Of a stretch of DNA of 64,000 nucleotides, positions 27,260 to 39,315 are shown piece after piece (position 1 is the stretch's first letter; every line of letters begins with the position of its first letter). The stretch comes from Lineus longissimus (taxonomy: Eukaryota; Nemertea; Pilidiophora; Heteronemertea; Lineidae). Location: assembly GCF_910592395.1 (NCBI RefSeq), contig NC_088313.1, positions 20,910,437 to 20,974,436 on the forward strand, read 5' to 3'. The notes below the pieces were generated by a model that saw nothing but the letters and a program-made list of their open reading frames with translations, was not told the origin of the DNA and ran no database searches. The position numbers and the translations under genes are program-made.

Positions 27260-29350
27260 ATGATCGCCAGGATACTTACGGGGACCATGTACCAGTGGTC
27301 TGAGGACAGCATCCTCTTCGCCTGTCTCGACGGCGACAGACACAAACTATCCAGTCTCCTTCAGGGTGGCGCAGATGTCAACGCAAGGTTCTCCCTCGGA
27401 ATTCGCAACCTCACACTCCTACATATCGCTGCTGAACGCGGATTGGATGCAGTCGCAAGGTTGTTGCTTGCTAATGGTGCCCAGGTTGACCCAATAGACC
27501 ACAATGATTGGACGCCGCTGCACCACGCGTGCAAACATGGTAACCGGAACGTCGTCGATGCTCTTCTTGACTTCGGCGCACCCGTTGATTGGGCAACGGC
27601 TGGAGGGGTTACACCACTCTGGCTCGCTTGTAAGTGCGGACAGTTGGAGCTTGTTGATGTACTGCTGCAACAGGGAGCAAAAATAAACGCCAGAGAATTT
27701 CACAATGGTACGACGGGACTGTACAAAGCTTACCAGAGCAATAGACGCGAAGTAGTCAAGCTTCTTTTGGACCGAGGAGCAGCGACCTTTGATCTCCTGT
27801 CGTCACTTCACTTGGCGACATTTTTAGGATTAGAGGAGAAGGTCAAGGCCAAACTGAGCAAGGGCGGCATCGTCGACAGCAGAGATAAAGATGGGAGAAC
27901 GCCATTACATGTAGCATGTGCATCCGGGAATCTCAGCATAGCAAATATCCTGATCGAAGCGGGGGCAAAGGTCAACGCAAAGGACAGATGTCGATGGACG
28001 CCGCTTCATTACGCAGCGGAAAGGAACCATGTAGAAATCGGTGAAACGTTGCTAGCTAATATGGCGGATATCAATACGCGAGACTACAAGGGAGAGTGCG
28101 TCATGCACGTGGCTTGCTACATGGGCAACGATAGAACCGCTGAACTGTTGCTCGCGAAAGGTGCCAATGCTAACCAGGGAAACAAGTATGGGGAAAGTCT
28201 ACTTCACTTTGCCAAGAAGTCGACGACAGTAGACCTACTGATTCGATACGGTGCCGACCCGCTGAATGTGGACAATTATGGGAACACTCCACTCCATCGC
28301 GCGTGCGCACGCAGCGACGTCGATACGGAATTGGTGACGTCATTTATCAAGAATGGGGTGGATATAAATGCCACAGAGAACCAGGGTGGCTACACGGCTT
28401 TGCATCTCGTTTGCAAACATGGGAATGCGGAAGTGGTGCGACTTCTGCTCCAACATGGCGCCAGCTCAGAAGTGCGAGATCAGATCCTAGGATTTACTGC
28501 CCTGCACACAGCATGCGTCCTAGGGAAGATCGATGTAGCCAAGATCTTGATTGTGAATAAAGCGGACTTGGAAGCTTTGGATGACAGTGACATGACGGCC
28601 ATTCAGGCCACCGTGCAGGAGTACATGGACCGCAGCAGTTGTCTGCAGTCTAAGTACAGGCACCCGGAGTTCAACCCGGGCTGTCTGGTGGCAACCATGA
28701 AGTTCTTAATCGACGCCGGTTGTCGCTTGGATACGCTCTACAAAAGCGACATCTTCATCAAGCTGTATCAATCCGACAGATCTGTTGCAGCGTTCCTATT
28801 ACAGTTGGGATGTGGGGTGATTTCATCTGTCAACCGGAACTTGATTCGTAAGATCCTGAAATCAGGTGACATTGAGTTGGTGGCGGAGCTGCGCAGCTGT
28901 GGGTACGAGGTTGACATTGAGGAAGTGATCGGCGTGTGTGAGAGGTTGGAGAATGGCGCCACCATGCTGCGCGAGATCATCGGCGTCTACTCCGAGCCGC
29001 CATCTTTACAGGACATCTGCCGCACACAGACAAGAAAGACCATCGCTCAGGTCCATGTCAACTCGACCGGATCTAGTTTCACGTCATCGATGACGTCACA
29101 GCTAGAAGTAGCCAATAGCATGCAACCTATTGTCGCACAGGTGCCCCAAAGTCGATGGTCCCGTTTCAAGAAGGCTCTCCGATGCAGTTGTTCCTGTCTC
29201 GGAAGACCTCGTCATCGATCGGTGAGGTCGGGCCCTATCCGCACGCGCTGCGGGATTCTCGGGAATCTTATCGATGACCTCCCCGTACCTATTGGTCTCA
29301 AACACTACCTTGCGTTCAACACCATAAACTACAGAGTACTGCAAACGTAG
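27260..29350 (+). CDS. Ankyrin-repeat protein with a split SOCS box (ASB-like)
   Basis: Uninterrupted 696-residue frame. About 13-14 ankyrin repeats cover residues 14 to about 470, with clear cores such as WTPLHHACKHGN, RTPLHVACASGN and YTALHLVCKHGN; a helical non-canonical segment follows. The C-terminus carries both halves of a SOCS box: a BC-box-like SLQDICRTQTRKTI at about 582-595 and a Cul5-box-like LPVPIGLKHYLAF at about 674-686. Family knowledge: ASB proteins use ankyrin repeats to bind substrates and the SOCS box to recruit elongin B/C and cullin-5 for ubiquitylation. Here about 75 residues separate the two halves, including a Cys cluster CSCSCLG; normally the gap is about 10-15. The ATG follows an in-frame TGA and an intron acceptor, so the coding part lies in one exon, probably with a non-coding 5' exon. 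Substrate unknown. Confidence 0.85.
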   Translation: MIARILTGTMYQWSEDSILFACLDGDRHKLSSLLQGGADVNARFSLGIRNLTLLHIAAERGLDAVARLLLANGAQVDPIDHNDWTPLHHACKHGNRNVVDALLDFGAPVDWATAGGVTPLWLACKCGQLELVDVLLQQGAKINAREFHNGTTGLYKAYQSNRREVVKLLLDRGAATFDLLSSLHLATFLGLEEKVKAKLSKGGIVDSRDKDGRTPLHVACASGNLSIANILIEAGAKVNAKDRCRWTPLHYAAERNHVEIGETLLANMADINTRDYKGECVMHVACYMGNDRTAELLLAKGANANQGNKYGESLLHFAKKSTTVDLLIRYGADPLNVDNYGNTPLHRACARSDVDTELVTSFIKNGVDINATENQGGYTALHLVCKHGNAEVVRLLLQHGASSEVRDQILGFTALHTACVLGKIDVAKILIVNKADLEALDDSDMTAIQATVQEYMDRSSCLQSKYRHPEFNPGCLVATMKFLIDAGCRLDTLYKSDIFIKLYQSDRSVAAFLLQLGCGVISSVNRNLIRKILKSGDIELVAELRSCGYEVDIEEVIGVCERLENGATMLREIIGVYSEPPSLQDICRTQTRKTIAQVHVNSTGSSFTSSMTSQLEVANSMQPIVAQVPQSRWSRFKKALRCSCSCLGRPRHRSVRSGPIRTRCGILGNLIDDLPVPIGLKHYLAFNTINYRVLQT

Positions 29351-30612
29351 AGGGCAGCCTTTCAAGAAACCAAACATGTCAAAGAGACTTTTGATAATCT
29401 GTAACATTTTATTATGGAAACGTCCAATTGTAATGAAGACCTCTTTTACAGTCTTGTTCGAAGAACACAATTCAAAATATTTGCCTTAAAGTGACAATAT
29501 AACCGAATAGATACGTACCGATTTCCAGATAAATAGATAACTACCTGAATGGACATTTCTATGTCCTGCCTTCGACATGCATACCGCCGGGTAATTCTCT
29601 TGCAACTTGATTGGGTCGTTGGTTTTAAAATTACGGAACAAAGGGATGTGAAAAGAGCTGTCCATTTATATTGAGTTATCTGTTTACGGTAGTACGCACA
29701 GCACAAGGCCAGTGGAAATTGATTGCAAACTGCAGAGTATTTTAACGATGAGCACGACAACAGGTGAATGACTCTCTACCAGTAGAAACACAAAGTAAAA
29801 TATGGCACGATAATTTCAACAAACAAGACGAAACAAAGTTTCAAACGAAACGATGGTTTTCACTAAAATACTTCTCTTTATAGAACTTCCGCGGCAGATG
29901 TACAAATTATAACTCTATTCATTTAGTATTTTTGATTGATCTCATCTGTCTTTAAAATCCATAAGTTGAAATATTTGCAATGAGCATTGTCACAGGAAAG
30001 TTGCAATACAAATCTTTTGGCACAACTCCTATAGTGGTCGTGTTATTGCACGAAGTACAGATCTTGCCATAATGTTGGCAACGTTGAGAGATACATCCAT
30101 GTTTAGCAGATATGTTAGGACATCATCTGATCGAGAGCTTTTAAAACCGTAAAACAACTGTTTGATTTGTGCTAAATGAGTATTTTCAGGAATGTCTAAG
30201 AATCTAATCTCATGAGCCAGGACCACAAAAACACATAACATTGGTCCCATCCAAATCATGGTGTTGATGAAACACTAATTACCGGTAATACAAGGACAGA
30301 CACGTAACGTTACAAATGCGGAGGACATTGTGATACAACGGTTTACATGACACACAGTGCCAGGTTTGACCGAGTTCAAATCCGGTGTCGATGTACTGTC
30401 ATCCACAACAATCTGCTCTAGAATGACTGACGCTCACAAGGAATTTCGATAAAGAGAGACGATTGAGAGCGATAGGTTTCGGAACTATCTTTAACTCCGA
30501 CTGCATTCCCTCGTTTCAGTCACTGGTGTTCACCATACTTCAAGCTGCTGCTCAACATGTTACTGTGGTTCAACAAAGGAACACTGGAGTTCCTCGTCCT
30601 TTCTGCGTATAT

Positions 30613-30718
30613 AGACCTTCTTTGCTGGTCTAAGATATCAGAGCTTCTTTGCTGGTCTAAGATATCAGAGCTTCTTTGCTGGTCTAAGACATCAGACCTT
30701 CTTTGCTGGTCTAAGAAA
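30613..30718. repeat. 27-bp minisatellite
   Basis: Four copies of a 27-bp unit containing cttctttgctggtctaaga, starting at 30613, 30640, 30667 and 30694. The period is a multiple of three, so the minus strand shows a repeated LDQQRRSD-type open frame; there is no sign that it is a gene. Confidence 0.95.
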
Positions 30719-30892
30719 TGAGAGTTGAGTCCGTCATGGCCTTGCTCACAAACGATTGCTGGTTTGGTAAAACAGGTCAATGAGCTGAAAAGATGAAGAA
30801 GACTCGAATGATGGAAGCAGATTATTGCAAAACATGCATTTCCTCCTGATTTGGCCACCTTGAACATTGGTGAAACGGAGTTCGATAACCCC

Positions 30893-31123
30893 TAGCTTTC
30901 CCTGTCAATATGGACCTAATGTCCCAAAGATGATAGCTTTCCCTGTCAATATGGACCTAATGTCCCAAAAATGATAGCTTTCCATGTCAATATGGCCCCA
31001 ATGTCCCAAAGATGATAGCTTTCCCTGTCATTATGGACCTAATGTCCCAAAAATGATAGCTTTCCATGTCAATATGGCCCTAATGTCCCAAAGATGATAG
31101 CTTTCCATGTCAATATAGGCCTA
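30893..31123. repeat. 41-bp minisatellite
   Basis: About 5.6 copies of a 41-bp unit beginning tagctttcc(c/a)tgtcaatat and containing aatgtcccaaa, starting at 30893, 30934, 30975, 31016, 31057 and 31098. Copies alternate between ccctgt and ccatgt variants in the later units. Confidence 0.95.
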
Positions 31124-31250
31124 AACACTTAAGTCGAGTCCGTGATGCCAATTACCATCCGATGAGATCTTTTCAAGACGGTACGCCCCCAGAAAGTAGT
31201 AATGATATAGCTCTTTAGAGCTCTTAGTAGATCAAGACACAAGATTCATC

Positions 31251-33095
31251 CTATTCACAAACACACGAAAAGCAATAGATCAATGTCTGCTTACGCATCT
31301 GCCAGGCACCGATGTTGTTGCCATAAGGAAGGTGTTCCCGTTGGTCGTAAAAAGAGGGTGCCTGTAGGATGATGCCGAATGTGCCGCACAAACAGGTGAG
31401 TGAGAATACCCACAGGAACATCCTGTCAAGCACCATGCCCACATACTTCCAGTCCTCTTTGATCTGAAAAAGAGCGATAATTTATCACGAAGTCTCTAAT
31501 TGAGTCAAAGAACGCCTCCTTCTCCATATATGTTCCCCTTTTTAGCGACTCCTACGAGATGGTAAGCCAGACGTATAGGCTACACTACTGCAGAGCCAAA
31601 ATCTTAGGGCGACTTGAACTTGTCCAAAAAGCACTGAATACCACAAATCAGGTCACAGGACGTGGGAAGATTAGTATATTAGTAGTATCTTAAACCTTCA
31701 AGTGTTTTGGCCGAGTTGCAGTTGCCCCCGGATCTCGGTTTTCTTGCAGTTCCTTTAATTACTTGCAACTATCAAATCGGGCTGGACGACTTACCTTTAA
31801 ATTTGCATTCTCCTTTCTATACCTATCACCAATGTACCCAACACCATCTATAGAAATCTTGGTATCCTTCAGAATCTTAGAATCATCAGGCAACTCCTTC
31901 ATAAAACTCAAAAAGTTGTCGTCAGTTGTTTCATTGAAGTAGTCAGTCCGGGGCGGAATGAGGGGGCTCTCTCTACGGTGTCTGTAGTCGTCCACATAAC
32001 GTTCGTGCACATCCACCCCGTTAAACGTCCGTATAAGGACCCTCTGGCCCTTTTTATCCGCTCGCTGTCGGGGGCGTTTCATCATGAGAAGCCCCGGAAG
32101 AATATTTAGGAACACTTGGCGAACCCATGGTGCCATCGTGTGTGTCATAGTGGACCGGTGGTGGTTGTTTAATACCGATACCGTCACTATGATAGACAAC
32201 GTCACAAATATCATGGTAAACAGTAGAAACTTGCCAATGAGTGGTATGACGAATGATGTCGGCGGAATGATGTCGGAGAGGAGGAGAAAGAACACATTCA
32301 AGGACACGAGAATGTAGATGGTCAAGGTCACCTTCTCACCGCTCTCCGACGGGAGGTAGAACACGAACACTGTGAGATATGATATGACGACGCACGGGAT
32401 GATGAGGTTGACCGTGTAAAACAAAGGCCTGCGGCGTATTGTGATGTTGAAGGTGATATCAGGGTAAGGCTCGTTGCAACACGGGTAGTATCGGTCTGAG
32501 CGCCTGGCCGGGACGTCCAGGACATCCCACTCTACACTCTTTATATAATTGTCCAGGTCGGTCCCGTTGCTGAAAGTGATAAGACGTTCGTATTTGTTGA
32601 AGTACATCTGGTCCATGTGCTTTAAGTCCACCTGCAAGAAGAACGAAATATTTGAAGGTCACTGCTATCACTGACAGCTGGAGAGATCTCCAGACTACCA
32701 CTAATGCAGACATATACAGGAGCAGACCGGTGCAACTATCAATCTCTCTACGACCAACTTCTCGTCAACGTGTAGTTTACAGGTGATTTGCTCAAAGACA
32801 GCCCTTGCTCTGTAACAAGTTGACCACCAGATGTCTGTGACGGGGACTGATCGGACAGCAGGATCAGAAGTCGCCATAATTCTGCTATGGGAAGTCACAA
32901 ACAAGTTAACACACCTGGAATCCATCGTATGTCCATGATCCAAACTTCAAGCTACATGACTGCTCATCAAATGGGAAGAACTCCACATCTATATTGCATG
33001 AACTTTTGTAGATGGCCGGCGGCTCCCATTCGACGAGGCCCGTGGGCCGAAGAATCGCCTTCGTCTTGATGGTGATCTCATAGCTGCCGTCAGCG
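31251..33095 (-). CDS. Nicotinic acetylcholine receptor alpha-type subunit, 3' module A (3 exons)
   Basis: Exons from 5' to 3': 33095-32915, 32631-31795, 31463-31251, all phase-matched. They encode the second half of a pentameric Cys-loop ion channel subunit. Visible: ADGSYEIT entry, [10 protein letters not shown], Cys-loop C-x13-C (FFPFDEQ), GSWTYDG, the vicinal Cys pair in RYYPCCNEP that marks alpha subunits and lies in the agonist site, TM1 ([15 protein letters not shown]), TM2 ([14 protein letters not shown]), TM3 and TM4 ([18 protein letters not shown]). GEK before TM2 fits a cation channel. The module starts in mid-protein: its first base completes a codon, so upstream exons must precede it, yet none lie between it and module B. 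The 39.2-kb exon is phase-compatible. It may be an alternative 3' end of one gene or a truncated duplicate. Confidence 0.9.
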
Positions 33096-34250
33096 CTGCA
33101 GGAGAGAAATGGTGAAGGAGTTACAGGCCTTGATCTGAAGGTTTGTGCTGAAAACACTTCAGCACGTCTCATAGGCTTTGATTTGCAAGATGTCTGTTCT
33201 GATTACGCTGGATGGGCTGAACCAGCGTATTCAGTACAGACACGATGTTCTGGCGCCAGTAGAGACTAACCTCGGCCAACGGTACTGGGCTTAACTACCT
33301 TCAAGAACCTCTCGACACAATATGATGATGAAGAAGAAAGAACTGTTTGATTTTAACAAGAATTTATTACATCATCCTACATCTATTTGTTTGACATACG
33401 CTCACTATTCTCATCAATATTTAGAAGCATCAGCCACTTGACTTTGGTGATGTGAAGGGCATCATTCGTCATAAGGTCTTCCTTTGTTGGTGCTGAGTTC
33501 ATCAAGGTTGGGCCATATAATGCAGGGTGTCGTGCAAAACGAACGATGGAAGAGAAACCCATGCATGGCAAGACTGACCACACAAACAGAATGTCATGGA
33601 CGATATTTTATCAGTTCTCCTTAAACGCTTTTCAAAGTAAAATATTCTTTACAGGTACTACAACATGAATGAGTGCGTCTCCAAGACGTTTTTGCTTCTT
33701 GGTATGGTATGGGCGATGCCAACAGCCCACTATCCTGTAGTCTAGATAGTTTTCAATCCATTTATAACAACGGGCTATTGACCATTCTTCTACCTGAGGG
33801 TTGCCAAACTTCTTACTTCCACTCTTGGCTAAATCTACATAACATTTTTACAACAACTAGCCCAATGTTATCGCCCAGCTTGTGAGCGGTCTACTTCAAC
33901 TAGCAATCAGCAGGGTTCAAACATATTCAGCAGACCATTTGTACAGGGAAGACAAAATCATCGTATAAAAAAAGATTCTTCACTTTGGAAGACCAAACGA
34001 AAATATTTGTACAATCTGCAGTCCCTCAGTCACCCACGACTGCCGAAAACTAACTCCACTCCACTTCAGTTCCAGTTTGTTTAGTTTACCTGTGGTAGTT
34101 AGTTGTGAAATAAAGGTCAATGGTGCAACTACCGGGGTGCAGCTCTTGGCTAGAGGAAGCATCTTGTCACGAAACTTAGCCTCCACCAAGAGTACATGTA
34201 CATGTATATGTCAAACAAGTGTATTCATGAAGTCGAATCAGTGATGTTGG
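33096..34250. other. Spacer between the two receptor modules
   Basis: Minus strand searched by eye for loop-D/loop-A receptor exons (RWRDYKL- and WxPD-type) and none was found. That absence is the basis for treating module A as lacking its own 5' exons. No other gene is seen. Confidence 0.5.
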
Positions 34251-35866
34251 TTAAGGGTTTAACAACCCATCCATATCTGGCAGACCATCCACATTATCAA
34301 TAAGACCGTACTCCAGGAATTTTTGAAGCGAAATGTCGGAGTCGCCGGCCATTGGGCTCCTCACGCACTCTTTGAGTCCACACCACTGCATGTGCACATC
34401 GGCGCTGCCCAGCGGCGGCCGCTGGTCGTAGATCATGGGCGCTTGCAGGATGATCCCGAACGTTCCCACAACACAAGAGGTGGAGAACAACCAAAGGAAC
34501 AATCGATCTAAGACCATCGCCACGAATTTCCAGTCCTCGCGAATCTGTAAAGGAAACGAGAAGTTAGGCTGTGATGATACATGTAAAGAGATGAGTTCCG
34601 ACGACTTGTATCAGTTTACAATACACCGGGAATCGCTTCCTTGTTCCTCGGGAATTGATCAAGAATGATGAATACTGTTTCAGAGACCCTGGGTGCTGGG
34701 GTGCCTTCTTCTAAGAGAGAAGAGGCGGAGTTAGTAAAACTCTAGAATGTGTCGGAAGGCAATTCGATCACCGCTGATTGCGCCCCCTATCGCAAGAAGT
34801 GATACTCACGTCATTTTCCTCGTCCTCCTTCTTCATGTGCTCCGACAAGAAATGAACATGCTCCAGCATCTCATCCACCTCCGGACAGTTCAACTCATCG
34901 TCCAGTGCACATCCCGCTTCTGACGCAGAGTCGTAGCTCGCGTTGTGAGAAGCGTAACCACAGCGGGAACTCTCCTCGAATTGACGCGTGTGCTCACCTA
35001 GCACCTGCTCTGGGAGGTTGCTGTAAATGTCCCGGATGTGTGACCTCGTGTTAACGTTCTCCTTCATATTGCGCTCCAGTTTCCGCTGTTTCTTTTTTTC
35101 CTTGAGGTCCTTGGTGTATCGATCCGGTCGCTTCATAAATAGCAACCGCGGCATTATATGGAGAAACACTTGCCGAACCCACGACGACATCTCGTGCGTT
35201 GTGGAGGAACGAAAGTGATCGTTGAGAACGATCACTGTCGCCATTATAGAAAGTACCACAACGATCATAGTAAAGAGTAAGTATTTTCCTATTAGCGGCA
35301 CCACAAATGATGTGGGGGGAGTAATGTCGACTAGGACTAAGAAAAACACATTCAGGGACACCATGATGTAGATACTGAGGCCGACTTTCTCGCGAGAGTC
35401 CGAGGGTACATAGAAAACGAAGATCGTCAGGAACGAAATGACCACACAAGGAATGATGAGGTTCACAGTGAAAAACAAGGGCTTCCTCCTCAAGGTGATA
35501 TTGAAGGTGATGTCGGGGAAAGGCTCGTTGCAACACGGATAATATTTATCCCTGCGGGAAGCTGGAACACTCAACACATCCCACACGAAACTCTCCTCAT
35601 ACTTATCCAAGCTGGTGCCGAACTCAAAGTCAATCTCTCTTTCATGCTGGTTGGCATTCACCTGAAGAATATGCTTCAAATCCAACTTAAATCCATCGTA
35701 CGACCAAGAGCCAAACTTCATGGAACAGGACTGCTGGTCGAAGGGAAAGAACTCAACGTCTATCTCACACGAACTTTTATAGATAGCAGGGGGCTCCCAG
35801 TTGACTATTCCTTTGTAGCTCAGGGCTGCTTTGGTCATTATAGTGACAACATAGTCACCGTCAGCG
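34251..35866 (-). CDS. Nicotinic acetylcholine receptor alpha-type subunit, 3' module B (2 exons)
   Basis: Exons 35866-34810 and 34544-34251. This is the same part of the protein as module A, clearly paralogous: [19 protein letters not shown]-x13-C Cys-loop with [23 protein letters not shown] vicinal cysteines, and TM1-TM4. Differences from A: the intron after GSWxYDGF is missing, so two exons are fused; the TM3-TM4 cytoplasmic loop is longer, with Lys/Arg-rich then Asp/Glu-rich stretches; REK replaces GEK before TM2; and about 60 extra residues follow TM4, ending GLLNP. The first base of 35866 completes an Asn codon begun by the 39.2-kb exon, giving the canonical LYNNADG join. B is the nearer acceptor for the upstream exons and is probably the default 3' end (inference). 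Confidence 0.92.
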
Positions 35867-38800
35867 CTGAAACATATAATAGGCGAGGTTTAGATCGTGG
35901 CATTCGTTCTCTCATAGAGTTCTGCACTTTGCTTTAAAAGCTCCAATCTGATGAATTGGACTTCTGTATCAAATCTACCATATTGGTCAAGTAAACAACT
36001 TTAGCCACAGCTTGGAAACAGTGTCATATCAAGGCAACAAATTCAACCTTGAACTCTGACTGCGTGACTTTATGTTTGATCTCTGATTGGTTTAGTGCAG
36101 ATTTGACCTTGACCTCTGTTTGTGCAAAGCTTCTAATCAGGTTTCTATCACCAGCTGGCGATTGATTAAAACACTATTAACCCTTTTTGTGAGGCCCAGT
36201 CGTTTTGATAAGGAAATGTTTGAACTTCATAGATGAATATTTAGTTCACTTATATGGGGGTTTTCAGCAATTATACTTTTAAAAGTGTTTTCTGGTTTTA
36301 CTTTTGATCTGCCAGTTAATCTCCTCACAATACAATAGATGGCAACACCAAAGTCCAATTCGGCAGAAATGAAATCAAATATTTAGATCGGTTTTACTTA
36401 GGAGATAGCATCAAACTCCATTAATATCCGAGGCAACATCTTAATAAATTGACGACACAAGTAAATGAATGAAAAAGTAGTGGTGAAGCACTGCGCATGT
36501 CAGAGGCAATGCACTGATAACCTTCCGCCAGTCACAGCGATTGATCAGTCACGTGATCAGGGTCAAAGATGGCGGCTTATCTTAGATACTGCTTCTTGCA
36601 CCCTGTCATTTTCCCACCAATATTGATTGTTCTTGGTCACGTGACAAGGCGACTTCACGTCCCTTATTGCATTAACTTCCAGATGTTGATTAGTACCAAC
36701 ATTGGACACATGATGTCTCTGGACATTGATGGAATGTGAACGTTATGCTTTAGCAAATAGTAAATGTTTTATTTCAAATATTTGTTTAATAGTGAACCGC
36801 AGTTCGAAGCTTTTAGAAAGGCAAGATTTTCAAATAGTTTGATAAACACACCGAGAAAGTTTGAACAAGTTTATGAATTCAAGCCATAGCTGACGAAGAA
36901 AGAGGCACTTGATATTGAATTTTAGTGAAAGAAAGATAATCGAATATAACTAAAAGGTTTAAGCTGACAAGCATTCGTCGTTTTTTATGCATTCAAGAAA
37001 CCTATAGAAATGAAGGAAATGCTGTTGATAGCAAGTTTAGGACCCCACTGGCAAATAGGTCTTTCGTTTACAGCAATTGGGATAGATGGTTGGTAAATCA
37101 GTTGATATTACTTTTGGTTAGTGTCGGTATTAGTTATGGTTAGTATTAATGTTAGTAATAGTTAGTGAGACAATTTGATATGAACTGTGAGTAAAGACAC
37201 AAATAGAAATGGTCAATGTTATTCAAGGGTTGCAGCGCGCAGATGCTGCTGAGCACCAAGCCAGCCCAAGCACACATGCAGCCGGGAGGACCGTCTACCA
37301 AAGCAAGCCGTGAGTTACCGGGGAAGGAGCTGGGAGTTTGTTAGTAACTGGAGTTCCAATACCAATGGTGGAGGATGAGGCCCAGAAGTACGAGTTTAAC
37401 CCTTTCCGTCATGCAGTATAGTCGTGTTCCAACGTGTTCTTACGCAGCTTGGCTCATAGTCACACTAATGTCAATGACACTCTTCCTCAACGGGTACAGA
37501 CAACTGGTGACGTTCAAGATACTTAGAAGTATCTGCTATATATAAAGACGGGTCTGTCATTACAACTGCAGAATCAGCAGCCTATGTCTACAAGGAGAGG
37601 GATCCGTCAGGCGTCAAGAGTGATGATATTATTCCATATACATATCAAGTTAAAAGGTTGGAGGAAGGCAAATGCCAAAACCGCATTCTTAATAGGACGT
37701 TAGCAGGTGGTAAAATGCTGATTTCGTTACTGAAGCAGTTCTCGCAGGCATCACGGGCAAGACGTCTCGAATACGCGCGAAAAAGGCCGTGCGTTCGTAG
37801 TTGCATTGGTAACCTTGGATCTCACCCGAAATGTCTCGCGGAGATCGAGCTGCAATTTAGGATAAAGTGTAATGGGGTCACAAAACAACAGCAGCCGTGG
37901 GCCTGTGCAAGGAAGGAAGAGAGTGCATACCTGATTGTTAGTAGAGGACATGCATGGCATGGCAGTGCAACACCCCCGTATCATGAAAAACGACAATACA
38001 AATGTAGTCAACTACTGATATCGAACGAGGTATCGGCTGGCCAATGCACCTGATCACGCATGTGAGTGGTAGATTTACCCATAATGCCATGTCACAGCCA
38101 AAATTTTGATCTAATTTGTTCACGATCATTTCACCTGAAGTTGCCACGCAGATCTTCAGGATGTCTGAGACGTTGGGTTGGGTCAGCGCGCAGCAGCATG
38201 CAACAATGTAACGAGCAACCACAGCAAAATTTAATAAGTAGTTAATAGATATCTTGACTATGGGCTTTGAGCTACAGATATATATTTGCCGTAAGTGATG
38301 TGGTGGAGTGGGAACTTTATGGATTTCTCGTAATGGCTACCTTGTAAACAATCTTATTTGTTAGATGTACAGAAAATGTTGGATTGAAGAGCACATAATC
38401 AAAATAGACCAAAACTAACACTGCGGTATCAACCATACGATTGGAATGCACAAGTGTCGATAAACTTTCCACTGTTTGCCGCCGTCATACATTGGCGTAG
38501 AAATAATGGCCGAGAGTTGATTAAATGCTGGATAAAATGTATAGGAAGTGTTTCACATAGTTTGTTGAACCAAACATAAGCATTGCAGACTAAGAGATCC
38601 GGGAATGGAATGACTTTGAAGATCTAGAAAGTCGTGTTGTTCAATTAGAAACTAGAGTTATATCAACAAGAATTAGCATGCAGAGAGAAGAGCGATAAAT
38701 GAGAGATGGATATATGTGGTAACATCATTGGAATGGCTCCAAAGTACAGCGGAACCCCAGTAACACGACCACTCATGGGACCGAGGTTGAATGGTCGCGT

Positions 38801-39205
38801 TACCGGGGTGGTCGCGTTGAAAATCCGGGGACAAAATGCATGATTAGGTTTTTTGGGGCTGGTGATGTTTCTTCATTTTGACCAGAAAAAAACCCCACAG
38901 TAGATGTTACAACAAATATCAACACTGAACGAAACGGTAAAATTTTGGCGTTCGCTGGCGGTGGAAAATCACCACATTCGTAAAGGCAGAGTCTTTCAAA
39001 TAAATTATTTGACAGACTCTGATAAAGGCACCACGCCAGTGAAAGATTATTTCTTGTTCAATTGCATGAAACTATCTTTCCCGGCATCCAGTTTTTGATG
39101 ATTATAAAGTATCCCAGTCCTTCGTCTGAAACCCATGACTTGGCCGTCTTTCCGAATGTGGTGGCGGCTTCCGATACAAGTTTTCACCTCATGAACATGA
39201 CTTAC
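35867..39205. other. Receptor intron, no gene recognised
   Basis: Inferred intron between the 110-bp receptor exon and module B. A GTTAGT-rich patch occurs at about 37115-37170. An open frame at 37658-38053 (plus) has no motif. A pogo-like transposon end lies at 38747 (separate entry). Confidence 0.45.
38747..38833 (+). mobile_element. Pogo-like DNA transposon fragment
   Basis: Starts with cagcggaaccccagtaacac directly after a TA dinucleotide, the form expected of pogo/Tc1-type terminal inverted repeats with a TA target site. Repeated ggtcgcgttaccggggt motifs follow. The opposite end was not found, so this is a fragment or a very diverged copy. Confidence 0.35.
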
Positions 39206-39315
39206 TTGTTATACAGGACGATATCTGGCAGCCATATCTCTTCGGAAGGAACGTAAAGCACTTTCACACCACCGTATTTTTCCGGATCCCATTTCAGTTT
39301 GTAGTCTCGCCACCG
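39206..39315 (-). CDS. Nicotinic receptor 110-bp ligand-domain exon (shared?)
   Basis: A 110-nt exon with acceptor ctttcag and donor gtaagt encodes [16 protein letters not shown], then [18 protein letters not shown], loop D to loop A of the extracellular domain (IWLPD Trp and LYN are hallmarks). Exon size and phase (0 in, 2 out) match the widely conserved 110-bp exon of nicotinic receptor genes. Both 3' modules begin with the single base needed to complete the next codon (Asn). It is the only such exon in the window. Confidence 0.92.

Larger units (their letters stand above)
29351..31250. other. Intergenic between ankyrin gene and nicotinic receptor locus
   Basis: The 3' ends of the plus-strand ankyrin gene and the minus-strand receptor converge here. 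Two minisatellites lie at 30613-30718 and 30893-31123 (separate entries). No gene or RNA is recognised in the rest. Confidence 0.5.

Noticed and set aside
30520-30867. 115-residue minus-strand frame with LDQQRRSD repeats
   Set aside because: The repeats come from a 27-bp minisatellite whose length is a multiple of three; flanks show no coding signs.
37115-37170. GTTAGT-rich patch considered as interstitial telomere repeat
   Set aside because: The units are irregular and do not match TTAGGG in tandem.
37658-38053. 131-residue plus-strand frame inside the receptor intron
   Set aside because: No recognisable domain or splice context; probably chance.
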